This document shows positions 36,922 to 51,089 of a DNA stretch of 64,000 nucleotides, piece by piece; within the stretch, counting starts at the first letter, position 1, and each line of letters starts with the position of its first letter. The notes below the pieces were generated by a model, which was given only the letters and a program-made list of their open reading frames with translations, had not been told where the DNA came from and made no database searches. Source of the DNA: Osmia lignaria lignaria (lineage: Eukaryota > Arthropoda > Insecta > Hymenoptera > Megachilidae). Where the stretch lies: contig NW_027478158.1 of NCBI RefSeq assembly GCF_051020975.1, positions 3,286,001-3,350,000 of the forward strand. Direction: 5' to 3'. A program made the translations under genes and the position numbers.

Positions 36922-39819
36922 TTGCAGATTCAGCTCAAAGGAACGGGCCTGACGGACATATTTCGAGATATTTCTTCTTCTTGTTGTTCTTCCTCTGCAC
37001 AGCTAAGCTGGAAGTGGCATTTGCAGCTCGCAATAGTGGAGAGTTATCTCAAAGAGAGGGGCCACGGTGTTTCTGTATCTCTATTATGTTGATGCGGCTT
37101 CGGAACTTTTAAATATCTTGATATATCTCGAGAACTACGCATCTGATCAAAAAATATCATACTACATCAAAAGTAGGAAACTTAATTCTCTACAAAAAAG
37201 GTCTCTTAACATTTTGCCATAGCTCGCTTCGTTTCCGAGATATTTGCAGATTCAGCTCAAAGGTACGGGCCTGACGGACATATTTCGAGATATTTCTTCT
37301 TCTTGTTGTTCTTCCTCTGCACAGCTAAGCTGGAAGTGGCATTTGCAGCTCGCAATAGTGCAGAGTTATCTCAAAGAAAGGAGCCACGGTGTTTCTGTAT
37401 CTCTATTATATTGGTGCGGCTTCGGAACTTTTAAATATCTCGATATATCTCGAAAACTACGCTTCTGATCAAAAAATATCAAAGAACATAAATTGTAGGA
37501 AACATAATTCTCTACAAAAGACGTCTCTTAACATTTTGCCATAGCTCGCTTCGTTTCCGAGATATTTGCAGATATATCTCAAGGGAAGGGGCCTGACGGA
37601 CATATTTCGAGATATTTCTTCTTCTTGTTGTTCTTCTTCTGCACAGCTAAGCTGGAAGTGGCATTTACAGCTCGCAATAGGGCAGAGTTATCTCAAAGAA
37701 AGGGGCCACGGTGTTTCTGTATCTCTATTATGTTGGTGCGGCTTCGGAACTTTTAAATATCTTGATATATCTCGAGAACTACGCATCTGATCAAAGAATA
37801 TCATAGAACATAAAAAGTAGGAAACTTAATTCTCTACAAAAAAGGTCTCTTAACATTTTGCCATAGCTCTGTTCGTTTCCGAGATATTGGCAGATTTATC
37901 TCAAGGGAAGGGGCCTGACGGACATATTTCCAGATATTTCTTCTTCTTGTTGTTCTTCTTCTGCACAGCTAAGCTGGAAGTGGCATTTGCAGCTCGCAAT
38001 AGTGCAGAGTTATCTCAAAGAGAGGGGCCACGGTGTTTCTGTATCTCTATTATGTTGGTGCGGCTTCGGAACTTTTAAATATCTTGATATATCTCGAGAA
38101 CTACGCATCTCATCAAAAAATATCATAGAAGATAAAAAGTAGGAAACTTAATTCTCTACAAAAAAGGTCTCTTAACATTTTGCCATAGCTCGCTTCGTTT
38201 CCGAGATATTTGCAGATTTATCTCAAGGGAAGGGGCCTGACGGACATATTTCGAGATATTTCTTCTTCTTGTTGTTCTTCTTCTGCACAGCTAAGCTGGA
38301 AGTGGCATTTGCAGCTCGCAATAGTGCAGAGTTATCTCAAAGAAAGGGGCCACGGTGTTTCTGTATCTCTATTATGTTGGTGCGGCTTCGGAACTTTTAA
38401 ATATCTCGATATATCTCGAAAACTACGCTTCTGATCAAAAAACATCATAGAACATAAATTGTAGGAAACATAATTCTCTACAAAAGACGTCTCTTAACAT
38501 TTTGCCATAGCTCGCTTCGTTTCCGAGATATTTGCAGATTCAGCTCAAAGGAACGGGCCTGACGGACATATTTCGAGATATTTCTTCTTCTTGTTGTTCT
38601 TCCTCTGCACAGCTAAGCTGGAAGTGGCATTTGCAGCTCGCAATAGTGCAGAGTTATCTCAAAGAGAGGGGCCACGGTGTTTCTGTATCTCTATTATGTT
38701 GATGCGGCTTCGGAACTTTTAAATATCTTGATATATCTCGAGAACTACGCATCTGATCAAAAAATATCATACTACATCAAAAGTAGGAAACTTAATTCTC
38801 TACAAAAAAGGTCTCTTAACATTTTGCCATAGCTCGCTTCGTTTCCGAGATATTTGCAGATTCAGCTCAAAGGTACGGGCCTGACGGACATATTTCGAGA
38901 TATTTCTTCTTCTTGTTGTTCTTCCTCTGCACAGCTAAGCTGGAAGTGGCATTTGCAGCTCGCAATAGTGCAGAGTTATCTCAAAGAAAGGAGCCACGGT
39001 GTTTCTGTATCTCTATTATATTGGTGCGGCTTCGGAACTTTTAAATATCTCGATATATCTCGAAAACTACGCTTCTGATCAAAAAATATCAAAGAACATA
39101 AATTGTAGGAAACATAATTCTCTACAAAAGACGTCTCTTAACATTTTGCCATAGCTCGCTTCGTTTCCGAGATATTTGCAGATATATCTCAAGGGAAGGG
39201 GCCTGACGGACATATTTCGAGATATTTCTTCTTCTTGTTGTTCTTCTTCTGCACAGCTAAGCTGGAAGTGGCATTTACAGCTCGCAATAGGGCAGAGTTA
39301 TCTCAAAGAAAGGGGCCACGGTGTTTCTGTATCTCTATTATGTTGGTGCGGCTTCGGAACTTTTAAATATCTTGATATATCTCGAGAACTACGCATCTGA
39401 TCAAAGAATATCATAGAACATAAAAAGTAGGAAACTTAATTCTCTACAAAAAAGGTCTCTTAACATTTTGCCATAGCTCTGTTCGTTTCCGAGATATTTG
39501 CAGATTTATCTCAAGGGAAGGGGCCTGACGGACATATTTCGAGATATTTCTTCTTCTTGTTGTTCTTCTTCTGCACAGCTAAGCTGGAAGTGGCATTTGC
39601 AGCTCGCAATAGTGCAGAGTTATCTCAAAGAAAGGGGCCACGGTGTTTCTGTATCTCTATTATGTTGGTGCGGCTTCGGAACTTTTAAATATCTCGATAT
39701 ATCTCGAAAACTACGCTTCTGATCAAAAAATATCGTAGAACAGAAATTGTAGGAAACATAATTCTCTACAAAAAAGGTCTCTTAACATTTTGCCATAGCT
39801 CGCTTCGTTTCCGAGATAT
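36600..39819 (+). repeat. Pentamer duplication X-Y-Z-Q-R (2 x 1610 bp)
   Basis: Five monomers at 36600-38209 are repeated at 38210-39819 in the same order. Y has TATGTTGATGCGG. Z has CAAAGGTACGGG, AAAGGAGCCACGG and TTATATTGG. Q and R are as in the flanks. The two Y copies differ visibly at GTGGAGAG (about 37038) against GTGCAGAG. The outer members are hybrids: 38210 joins an S-like start to an X-type tail, and 39498 joins an R-type start to an S-type tail. This is as expected if the exchange points lie inside these monomers. Confidence 0.8.
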
Positions 39820-42800
39820 TTGCAGATTTATCTCAAGGGAAGGGGCCTGAAGGACATATCTCGAGATATTTCTTCTTCTTGTTGTTCTTCTTCTGCACAG
39901 CGAAGCTGGAAGTGGCATTTGCAGCTCGCAATAGTGCAGAGTTATCTCAAAGAAAGGGGCCACGGTGTTTCTGTATCTCTATTATGTTGGTGCGGCTTCG
40001 GCACTTTTAAATATCTTGATATATCTCGAGAACTACGCATCTGATCAAAAAATATCATAGAACATAAATAGTAGGAAACTTAATTCTCTACAAAAAAGGT
40101 CTCTCAACATTTTGCCATAGCTCGCTTCGTTTCCGAGATATTTGCACATTTATCTCAAGGGAAGGGGCCTAACGGACATATTTCGAGATATTTCTTCTTC
40201 TTGTTGTTCTTCTTCTGCACAGCGAAGCTGGAAGTGGCATTTGCAGCTCGCAATAGTGCAGAGTTATCTCAAAGAGAGGGGCCACGGTGTTTCTGTATCT
40301 CTATTATGTTGGTGCGGCTTCGGAACTTTTAAATATCTTGATATATCTCGAGAACTACGCATCTGATCAAAAAATATCATAGAAGGTAAAAAGTAGGAAA
40401 CTTAATTGTCTACAAAAAAGGTCTCTTAACATTTTGCCGTAGCTCGCTTCGTTTCCGAGATATTTGCAGATATATCTCAAGGGAAGGGGCCTGACGGACA
40501 TATTTCGAGATATTTCTTCTTCTTGTTGTTCTTCTTCTGCACAGCTAAGCTGGAAGAGGCATTTGCAGCTCGCAATAGTGCAGAGTTATCTCAAAGAAAG
40601 GGGCCACGGTGTTTCTGTATCTCTATTATGTTGGTGCGGCTTCGGAACTTTTAAATATCTTGATGTATCTCGAGAACTACGCATCTGATCAAAAAATATC
40701 ATACTACATCAAAAGTAGGAAACTTAATTCTCTACAAGAAAGGTCTCTAAACATTTTGCCATAGCTCGCTTCGTTTCCGAGATATTTGCAGATTTATCTC
40801 AAGGGAAGGGGCCTGACGGACATATTTCGAGATATTTCTTCTTCTTGTTGTTCTTCTTCTGCACAGCTAAGCTGGAAGTGGCATTTGCAGCTCGCAATAG
40901 TGCAGAGTTATCTCAAAGAGAGGGGCCACGGTGTTTCTGTATCTCTATTATGTTGGTGCGGCTTCGGAACTTTTAAATATCTCGATATATCTCGAAAACT
41001 ACGCTTCTGATCAAAAAATATCAAAGAACATAAATTGTAGGAAACATAATTCTCTACAAAAGACGTCTCTTAAGATTTTGCCATAGCTCGCTTCGTTTCC
41101 GAGATATTTGCAGATATATCTCAAGGGAAGGGGCCTGACGGACATATTTCGAGATATTTCTTCTTCTTGTTGTTCTTCTTCTGCACAGCTAAGCTGGAAG
41201 TGGCATTTACAGCTCGCAATAGGGCAGAGTTATCTCAAAGAAAGGGGCCACGGTGTTTCTGTATCTCTATTATGTTGGTGCGGCTTCGGAACTTTTAAAT
41301 ATCTTGATATATCTCGAGAACTACGCATCTGATCAAAGAATATCATAGAACATAAAAAGTAGGAAACTTAATTCTCTACAAAAAAGGTCTCTTAACATTT
41401 TGCCATAGCTCTGTTCGTTTCCGAGATATTTGCAGATGTATCTCAAGGGAAGGGGCCTGACGGACATATTTCGAGATATTTCTTCTTCTTGTTGTTCTTC
41501 TTCTGCACAGCTAAGCTGGAAGTGGCATTTGCAGCTCGCAATAGTGCAGAGTTATCTCAAAGAGAGGGGCCACGGTGTTTCTGTATCTCTATTATGTTGG
41601 TGCGGCTTCGGAACTTTTAAATATCTTGATATATCTCGAGAACTACGCATCTGATCAAAAAATATCATAGAAGATAAAAAGTAGGAAACTTAATTCTCTA
41701 CAAAAAAGGTCTCTTAACATTTTGCCATAGCTCGCTTCGTTTCCGAGATATTTGCAGATTTATCTCAAGGGAAGGGGCCTGACGGACATATTTCGAGATA
41801 TTTCTTCTTCTTGTTGTTCTTCTTCTGCACAGCTAAGCTGGAAGTGGCATTTGCAGCTCGCAATAGTGCAGAGTTATCTCAAAGAAAGGGGCCACGGTGT
41901 TTCTGTATCTCTATTATGTTGGTGCGGTTTCGGAACTTTTAAATATCTCGATATATCTCGAAAACTACGCTTCTGATCAAAAAATATCGTAGAACATAAA
42001 TTGTAGGAAACATAATTCTCTACAAAAAAGGTCTCTTAACATTTTGCCATAGCTCGCTTCGTTTCCGAGATATTTGCACATTTATCTCAAGGGAAGGGGC
42101 CTAACGGACATATTTCGAGATATTTCTTCTTCTTGTTGTTCTTCTTCTGCACAGCGAAGCTGGAAGTGGCATTTGCAGCTCGCAATAGTGCAGAGTTATC
42201 TCAAAGAAAGGGGCCACGGTGTTTCTGTATCTCTATTATGTTGGTGCGGCTTCGGAACTTTTAAATATCTCGATATATCTCGAAAACTACGCTTCTGATC
42301 AAAAAATATCATAGAACATAAATTGTAGGAAACATAATTCTCTACAAAAGACGTCTCTTAACATTTTGCCATAGCTCGCTTCGTTTCCGAGATATTTGCA
42401 GATTCAGCTCAAAGGAACGGGCCTGACGGACATATTTCGAGATATTTCTTCTTCTTGTTCTTCTTCCTCTGCACAGCTAAGCTGGAAGTGGCATTTGCAG
42501 CTCGCAATAGTGCAGAGTTATCTCAAAGAGAGGGGCCACGGTGTTTCTGTATCTCTATTATGTTGGTGCGGCTTCGGAACTTTTAAATATCTTGATATAT
42601 CTCGAGAACTACGCATCTGATCAAAAAATATCATAGAAGGTAAAAAGTAGGAAACTTAATTCTCTACAAAAAAGGTCTCTTAACATTTTGCCGTAGCTCG
42701 CTTCGTTTCCGAGATATTTGCAGATATATCTCAAGGGAAGGGGCCTGACGGACATATTTCGAGATATTTCTTCTTCTTGTTGTTCTTCTTCTGCACAGCT

Positions 42801-43039
42801 AAGCTGGAAGTGGCATTTACAGCTCGCAATAGGGCAGAGTTATCTCAAAGAAAGGGGCCACGGTGTTTCTGTATCTCTATTATGTTGGTGCGGCTTCGGA
42901 ACTTTTAAATATCTTGATATATCTCGAGAACTACGCATCTGATCAAAGAATATCATAGAACATAAAAAGTAGGAAACTTAATTCTCTACAAAAAAGGTCT
43001 CTTAACATTTTGCCATAGCTCTGTTCGTTTCCGAGATAT
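39820..43039 (+). repeat. Second copy of T-U-V-P-Q-R, then S, hybrid, Y, Q
   Basis: 39820-41751 matches 33380-35311 at a spacing of exactly 20 monomers (6440 bp). A few substitutions are visible, for example GGAAGAGGCATT near 40556 and TTGATGTATC near 40662. The tail continues with S (41752), a U/X hybrid (42074), a Y-like monomer with CTTGTTCTTCTTCCTC (42396) and Q (42718). Confidence 0.75.
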
Positions 43040-46000
43040 TTGCAGATTTATCTCAAGGGAAGGGGCCTGACGGACATATTTCGAGATATTTCTTCTTCTT
43101 GTTGTTCTTCTTCTGCACAGCGAAGCTGGAAGTGGCATTTGCAGCTCGCAATAGTGCAGAGTTATCTCAAAGAAAGGGGCCACGGTGTTTCTGTATCTCT
43201 ATTATGTTGGTGCGGCTTCGGAACTTTTAAATATCTTGATATATCTCGAGAACTACGCATCTGATCAAAAAATATCATAGAACATAAATAGTAGGAAACT
43301 TAATTCTCTACAAAAAAGGTCTCTCAACATTTTGCCATAGCTCGCTTCGTTTCCGAGATATTTGCACATTTATCTCAAGGGAAGGGGCCTAACGGACATA
43401 TTTCGAGATATTTCTTCTTCTTGTTGTTCTTCTTCTGCACAGCGAAGCTGGAAGTGGCATTTGCAGCTCGCAATAGTGCAGAGTTATCTCAAAGAAAGGG
43501 GCCACGGTGTTTCTGTATCTCTATTATGTTGGTGCGGCTTCGGAACTTTTAAATATCTTGATATATCTCGAGAACTACGCATCTGATCAAAAAATATCAT
43601 ACTACATCAAAAGTAGGAAACTTAATTCTCTACAAGAAAGGTCTCTAAACATTTTGCCATAGCTCGCTTCGTTTCCGGGATATTTGCAGATTTATCTCAA
43701 GGGAAGGGGCCTGACGGACATATTTCGAGATATTTCTTCTTCTTGTTGTTCTTCTTCTGCACAGCTAAGCTGGAAGTGGCATTTGCAGCTCGCAATAGTG
43801 CAGAGTTATCTCAAAGAGAGGGGCCACGGTGTTTCTGTATCTCTATTATGTTGGTGCGGCTTCGGAACTTTTAAATATCTCGATATATCTCGAAAACTAC
43901 GCTTCTGATCAAAAAATATCAAAGAACATAAATTGTGGGAAACATAATTCTCTACAAAAGACGTCTCTTAACATTTTGCCATAGCTCGCTTCGTTTCCGA
44001 GATATTTGCAGATATATCTCAAGGGAAGGGGCCTGACGGACATATTTCGAGATATTTCTTCTTCTTGTTGTTCTTCTTCTGCACAGCTAAGCTGGAAGTG
44101 TCATTTGCAGCTCGCAATAGTGCAGAGTTATCTCAAAGAAGGGGGCCACGGTGTTTCTGTATCTCTATTATGTTGGTGCGGCTTCGGAACTTTTAAATAT
44201 CTTGATATATCTCGAGAACTACGCATCTGATCAAAAAATATCATAGAACATAAAAAGTAGGAAACTTAATTCTCTACAAAAAAGGTCTCTTAACATTTTG
44301 CCATAGCTCGCTTCATTTCCGAGATATTTGCAGATTTATCTCAAGGGAAGGGGCCTAACGGACATATTTCGAGATATTTCTTCTTCTTGTTGTTCTTCTT
44401 CTGCACAGCGAAGCTGGAAGTGGCATTTGCAGCTCGCAATAGTGCAGAGTTATCTCAAAGAAAGGGGCCACGGTGTTTCTGTATCTCTATTATGTTGGTG
44501 CGGCTTCGGAACTTTTAAATATCTCGATATATCTCGAAAACTACGCTTCTGATCAAAAAACATCATAGAACATAAATTGTAGGAAACATAATTCTCTACA
44601 AAAGACGTCTCTTAACATTTTGCCATAGCTCGCTTCGTTTCCGGGATATTTGCAGATTTATCTCAAGGGAAGGGGCCTGACGGACATATTTCGAGATATT
44701 TCTTCTTCTTGTTGTTCTTCTTCTGCACAGCTAAGCTGGAAGTGGCATTTGCAGCTCGCAATAGTGCAGAGTTATCTCAAAGAGAGGGGCCACGGTGTTT
44801 CTGTATCTCTATTATGTTGGTGCGGCTTCGGAACTTTTAAATATCTCGATATATCTCGAAAACTACGCTTCTGATCAAAAAATATCAAAGAACATAAATT
44901 GTGGGAAACATAATTCTCTACAAAAGACGTCTCTTAACATTTTGCCATAGCTCGCTTCGTTTCCGAGATATTTGCAGATATATCTCAAGGGAAGGGGCCT
45001 GACGGACATATTTCGAGATATTTCTTCTTCTTGTTGTTCTTCTTCTGCACAGCTAAGCTGGAAGTGTCATTTGCAGCTCGCAATAGTGCAGAGTTATCTC
45101 AAAGAAGGGGGCCACGGTGTTTCTGTATCTCTATTATGTTGGTGCGGCTTCGGAACTTTTAAATATCTTGATATATCTCGAGAACTACGCATCTGATCAA
45201 AAAATATCATAGAACATAAAAAGTAGGAAACTTAATTCTCTACAAAAAAGGTCTCTTAACATTTTGCCATAGCTCGCTTCATTTCCGAGATATTTGCAGA
45301 TTTATCTCAAGGGAAGGGGCCTAACGGACATATTTCGAGATATTTCTTCTTCTTGTTGTTCTTCTTCTGCACAGCGAAGCTGGAAGTGGCATTTGCAGCT
45401 CGCAATAGTGCAGAGTTATCTCAAAGAAAGGGGCCACGGTGTTTCTGTATCTCTATTATGTTGGTGCGGCTTCGGAACTTTTAAATATCTCGATATATCT
45501 CGAAAACTACGCTTCTGATCAAAAAACATCATAGAACATAAATTGTAGGAAACATAATTCTCTACAAAAGACGTCTCTTAACATTTTGCCATAGCTCGCT
45601 TCGTTTCCGGGATATTTGCAGATTTATCTCAAGGGAAGGGGCCTGACGGACATATTTCGAGATATTTCTTCTTCTTGTTGTTCTTCTTCTGCACAGCTAA
45701 GCTGGAAGTGGCATTTGCAGCTCGCAATAGTGCAGAGTTATCTCAAAGAGAGGGGCCACGGTGTTTCTGTATCTCTATTATGTTGGTGCGGCTTCGGAAC
45801 TTTTAAATATCTCGATATATCTCGAAAACTACGCTTCTGATCAAAAAATATCAAAGAACATAAATTGTGGGAAACATAATTCTCTACAAAAGACGTCTCT
45901 TAACATTTTGCCATAGCTCGCTTCGTTTCCGAGATATTTGCAGATATATCTCAAGGGAAGGGGCCTGACGGACATATTTCGAGATATTTCTTCTTCTTGT

Positions 46001-46581
46001 TGTTCTTCTTCTGCACAGCTAAGCTGGAAGTGTCATTTGCAGCTCGCAATAGTGCAGAGTTATCTCAAAGAAGGGGGCCACGGTGTTTCTGTATCTCTAT
46101 TATGTTGGTGCGGCTTCGGAACTTTTAAATATCTTGATATATCTCGAGAACTACGCATCTGATCAAAAAATATCATAGAACATAAAAAGTAGGAAACTTA
46201 ATTCTCTACAAAAAAGGTCTCTTAACATTTTGCCATAGCTCGCTTCATTTCCGAGATATTTGCAGATTTATCTCAAGGGAAGGGGCCTAACGGACATATT
46301 TCGAGATATTTCTTCTTCTTGTTGTTCTTCTTCTGCACAGCGAAGCTGGAAGTGGCATTTGCAGCTCGCAATAGTGCAGAGTTATCTCAAAGAAAGGGGC
46401 CACGGTGTTTCTGTATCTCTATTATGTTGGTGCGGCTTCGGAACTTTTAAATATCTCGATATATCTCGAAAACTACGCTTCTGATCAAAAAACATCATAG
46501 AACATAAATTGTAGGAAACATAATTCTCTACAAAAGACGTCTCTTAACATTTTGCCATAGCTCGCTTCGTTTCCGAGATAT
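43040..46581 (+). repeat. P'-W-X trimer in three tandem copies (3 x 966 bp) after R/T-U
   Basis: After an R/T hybrid (43040) and U (43362), the trimer P'-W-X occurs at 43684-44649, 44650-45615 and 45616-46581. I saw no differences among the three copies on reading. The same trimer exists only once in the related block at 35956-36921, where the P' tail has AAAAGATGTCTC and the W tail CAAAACATATC instead. The triplication is therefore specific to this location and looks recent. Confidence 0.9.
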
Positions 46582-49500
46582 TTGCAGATTCAGCTCAAAG
46601 GAACGGGCCTGACGGACATATTTCGAGATATTTCTTCTTCTTGTTGTTCTTCCTCTGCACAGCTAAGCTGGAAGTGGCATTTGCAGCTCGCAATAGTGCA
46701 GAGTTATCTCAAAGAGAGGGGCCACGGTGTTTCTGTATCTCTATTATGTTGGTGCGGCTTCGGAACTTTTAAATATCTTGATATATCTCGAGAACTACGC
46801 ATCTGATCAAAAAATATCATACTACATCAAAAGTAGGAAACTTAATTCTCTACAAAAAAGGTCTCTTAACATTTTGCCATAGCTCGCTTCGTTTCCGAGA
46901 TATTTGCAGATTCAGCTCAAAGGTACGGGCCTGACGGACATATTTCGAGATATTTCTTCTTCTTCTTGTTCTTCTCCTGCACAGCTAAGCTGGAAGTGAC
47001 ATTTGCAGCTCGCAGTAGTGCAGAGTTATCTCAAAGAAAGAGGCCACGGTGTTTCTGTACCTCTATTATGTTGGTGCAGCTTCGGAACTGTTAAATATCT
47101 TGATATATCTCGAGAACTACGCATCCGATCAAAAAATATCATAGAACATAAAAAGTAGGAAACTTAATTCTCTACAAAAAAGGTCTCTTAACATTTTGCC
47201 ATAGCTCGCTTCGTTTCCGAGATATTTGCAGATTTATCTCAAGGGAAGGGGCCTGACGGACATATTTCGAGATATTTCTTCTTCTTGTTATTCTTCTTCT
47301 GCACAGCTAAACTGGAAGTGGCATTTCCAGCTCGCAATAGTGCAGAGTTATCTCAAAGAAAGGGGCCACGGTGTTCCTGTATCTCTATTATGTTGGTGCG
47401 GCTTCGGAACTATAAAATATCTTGATATATCTCGAGAACTACGCATCTGATCAAAAAATATCATAGAACGTAAAAAGTAGGAAACTTAATTCTCTACAAA
47501 TAAAGTCTCTAAACATTTTGCCATAGCTCGCTTCGTTTCCGAGATATTTGCAGATTTATCTCAAGGGAAGGGGCCTGACGGACATATTTCGAGATATTTC
47601 TTCTTCTAGTTGTTCTTCTTCTGCACAGCTAAGCTGGAAGTGGCATTTGCAGCTCGCAATAGTGCAGAGTTATCTCAAAGAAAGGGGCCACGGTGGTTCT
47701 GTATCTCTATTATGTTGGTGCGGCTTCGGAACTTTTAAATATCTTGATATATCTCGAGAACAACGCATCTGGTCAAAAAATATCATAGAACATAAAAAGT
47801 AGGAAACTTAATTCTCTACCAAAAAGGTCTCTTAACATTTTGCCATAGCTCGCTTCGTTTCCGAGATATATGCAGATTTATCTCAAGGGAAGGGGCCTGA
47901 CGGACATATTTGGAGATATTTCTTCTTCTTGTTGTTCTTCTTCTGCACAGCTAAACTGGAAGTGGCATTTCCAGCTCGCAATAGTGCAGAGTTATCTCAA
48001 AGAAAGGGGCCACGGTGATTCTGTATCTCTATTATGTTGGTGCGGCTTCGGAACTTTTAAATATCTTGATATATCTCGAGAACTACGCATCTGATCAAAA
48101 AATATCATAGAACATAAAAAGTAGGAAACTTAATTCTCTACAAAAAAGGTCTCTTAACATTTTGCAATAGCTCGCTTCGTTTCCGAGATATTTGCAGATT
48201 TATCTCAAGGGAAGGGGCCTGACGGACATATTTCGAGATATTTCTTCTTCTTGTTGTTCTTCTTCTGCACAGCTAAGCTGGAAGTGGCATTTGCAGCTCG
48301 CAATCGTGCAGAGTTATCTCAAAGAAAGGGGCCACGGTGTTTCTGTATCTCTATTATGTTGGTGCGGCTTCGGAACTTTTAAATATCTTGATATATCTCG
48401 AGAACTACGCATCTGATCAAAAAATTTCATAGAACATAAAAAGTAGGAAACTTAATTCTCTACAAAAAAGGTCTCTTAACATTTTGCCATAGCTCGCTTC
48501 GTTTCCGAGATATTTGCAGATTTATCTCAAGGGAAGGGGCCTGACGGACATATTTCGAGATATTTCTTCTTCTTGTTGTTCTTCTTCTGCACAGCTAAGC
48601 TGGAAGTGGCATTTGCAGCTCGCAATAGTGCAGAGTTATCTCAAAGAAAGGGGCCACGGTGATTCTGTATCTCTATTATGTTGGTGCGGCTTCGGAACTT
48701 TTAAATATCTTGATATATCTCGAGAACTACGCATCTGATCAAAAAATATCATAGAACATAAAAAGTAGGAAACTTAATTCTCTACAAAAAAGGTCTCTTA
48801 ACATTTTGCCATAGCTCGCTTCGTTTCCGAGATATTTGCAGATTTATCTCAAGGGAAGGGGCCTGACGGACATATTTCGAGATATTTCTTCTTCTTGTTG
48901 TTCTTCTTCTGCACAGCTAAGCTGGAAGTGGCATTTGCAGCTCGCAATAGTGCAGAGTTATCTCAAAGAAAGGGGCCACGGTGATTCTGTATCTCTATTA
49001 TGTTGGTGCGGCTTCGGAACTTTTAAATATCTTGATATATCTCGAGAACTACGCATCTGATCAAAACATATCATAGAACATAAAAAGTAGGAAGCTTAAT
49101 TCTCTACAAAAAAGGTCTCTTAACATTTTGCCATAGCTCGCTTCGTTTCCGAAATATTTGCAGATTTATCTCAAGGGAAGGGGCCTGACGGACATATTTC
49201 GAGATATTTCTTCTTCTTGTTGTTCTTCTTCTGCACAGCTAAGCTGGAAGTGGCATTTGCAGGTCGCAATAGTGCAGAGTTATCTCAAAGAAAGGGGCCA
49301 CGGTGTTTCTGTATCTCTATTATGTTGGTGCGGCTTCGGATCTTTTAAATATCTCGATATATCACGAAAACTACGCTTCTGATCAAAAAATATCATAGAA
49401 CATAAATTATAGGAAACATAATTCTCTACAAAAAACGTCTCTTAATATTTTGCCATAGCTCGCTTCGTTTCCGAGATATTTGCAGATTTATCTCAAGGGA

Positions 49501-51089
49501 AGGGGCCTGACGGACCTATTTCGAGATATTTATTCTTCTTCTTGTTCTTCTCCTGCACAGCTAAGCTGGAAGTGACATTTGCAGCTCGCAGTAGTGCAGA
49601 GTTATCTCAAAGAAAGAGGCCACGGTGTTTCTGTACCTCTATTATGTTGGTGCAGCTTCGGAACTTTTAAATATCTTGATATATCTCGAGAACTACGCAT
49701 CTGATCAAAAAATATCATAGAACAAAAAGAGTAGGAAACTTAATTCTCTACAAAAAAGGTCTCTTAACATTTTGCCATAGCTCGCTTCGTTTCCGAGATA
49801 TTTGCAGATTTATCTCAAGGGAAGGGGCCTGACGGACATATTTCGAGATATTTCTTCTTCTTGTTGTTCTTCTTCTGCACAGCTAAGCTGGAAGTGGCAT
49901 TTGCAGCTCGCAATAGTGCAGAGTTATCTCAGAGATCGAGGCCACGGTGTTTCTGTACCTCTATTATGTTGGCGCAGCTTCGGAACTTTTAAATATCTTG
50001 ATATATCTCGAGAACTACGCATCTGATCAAAAAATATCATAGAACATAAAAAGTAGGAAACTTAATTCTCTACAAAAAAGGTCTCTCAACATTTTGCCAT
50101 AGCTCGCTTCGTTTCCGAGATATTTGCAGATTTATCTCAAGGGAAGGGGCCTGACGGACATATTTCGAGATATTTCTTCTTCTTGTTGTTCTTCTTCTGC
50201 ACAGCTAAGCTGGAAGTGGCATTTGCAGCTCGCAATAGTGCAGAGTTATCTCAAAGAAAGGGGCCACGGTGTTTCTGTACCTCTATTATGTTGGTGCAGC
50301 TTCGGAACTCTTAAATATCTTGATATATCTCGAGAACTACGCATCTGATCAAAAAATATCATAGAACATGAAAAGTAGGAAACTTAATTCTCTACAAAAA
50401 AGGTATCTCAACATTTTGCCATAGCTCGCTTCGATTCCGAGATATTTGCAGATTTATCTCAAGGGAAGGGGCCTGGCGGACCTATTTCGAGATATTTCTT
50501 CTTCTTCTTGTTCTTCTCCTGCACAGCTAAGCTGGAAGTGACATTTGCAGCTCGCAGTAGTGCAGAGTTATCTCAAAGAAAGAGGCCACGGTGTTTCTGT
50601 ACCTCTATTATGTTGGTGCAGCTTCGGAACTGTTAAATATCTTGATATATCTCGAGAACTACGCATCTGATCAAAAAATATCATAGAACATAAAAAGTAG
50701 GAAACTTAATTCTCTACAAAAAAGGTCTCTTAACATTTTGCCATAGCTCGCTTCGTTTCCGAGATATTTGCAGATTTATCTCAAGGGAAGGGGCCTGACG
50801 GACATATTTCGAGATATTTCTTCTTCTTGTTGTTCTTCTTCTGCACAGCTAAACTGGAAGTGGCATTTCCAGCTCGCAATAGTGCAGAGTTATCTCAAAG
50901 AAAGGGGCCACGGTGTTCCTGTATCTCTATTATGTTGGTGCGGCTTCGGAACTATAAAATATCTTGATATATCTCGAGAACTACGCATCTGATCAAAAAA
51001 TATCATAGAACGTAAAAAGTAGGAAACTTAATTCTCTACAAATAAAGTCTCTAAACATTTTGCCATAGCTCGCTTCGTTTCCGAGATAT
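46582..51089 (+). repeat. Transition to region G, with an 11-monomer (3542 bp) echo
   Basis: The monomer at 46582 is still the Y-like type of region F. From 46904 a new set begins. 46904 has TCTTCTCCTGCAC, CGCAGTAGTGC and AACTGTTAAATA; 47226 has GTGTTCCTGTATC and AACTATAAAATA; 47548 has TTCTAGTTGTTC and ATCTGGTCAAAA. The same three reappear at 50446, 50768 and 51090. The intervening monomers carry CGGTGATTCTG (47870, 48514, 48836) or GTACCTCT with GCAGCTTCGG (49480-50445). Confidence 0.75.

Noticed and set aside
43684..46581. The triplicated trimer as an assembly error only
   Set aside because: It cannot be decided from sequence alone, but similar tandem events of 2, 4, 5, 6 and 7 monomers occur throughout with real differences between copies. 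Amplification is the simpler reading. Spanning reads would settle it.
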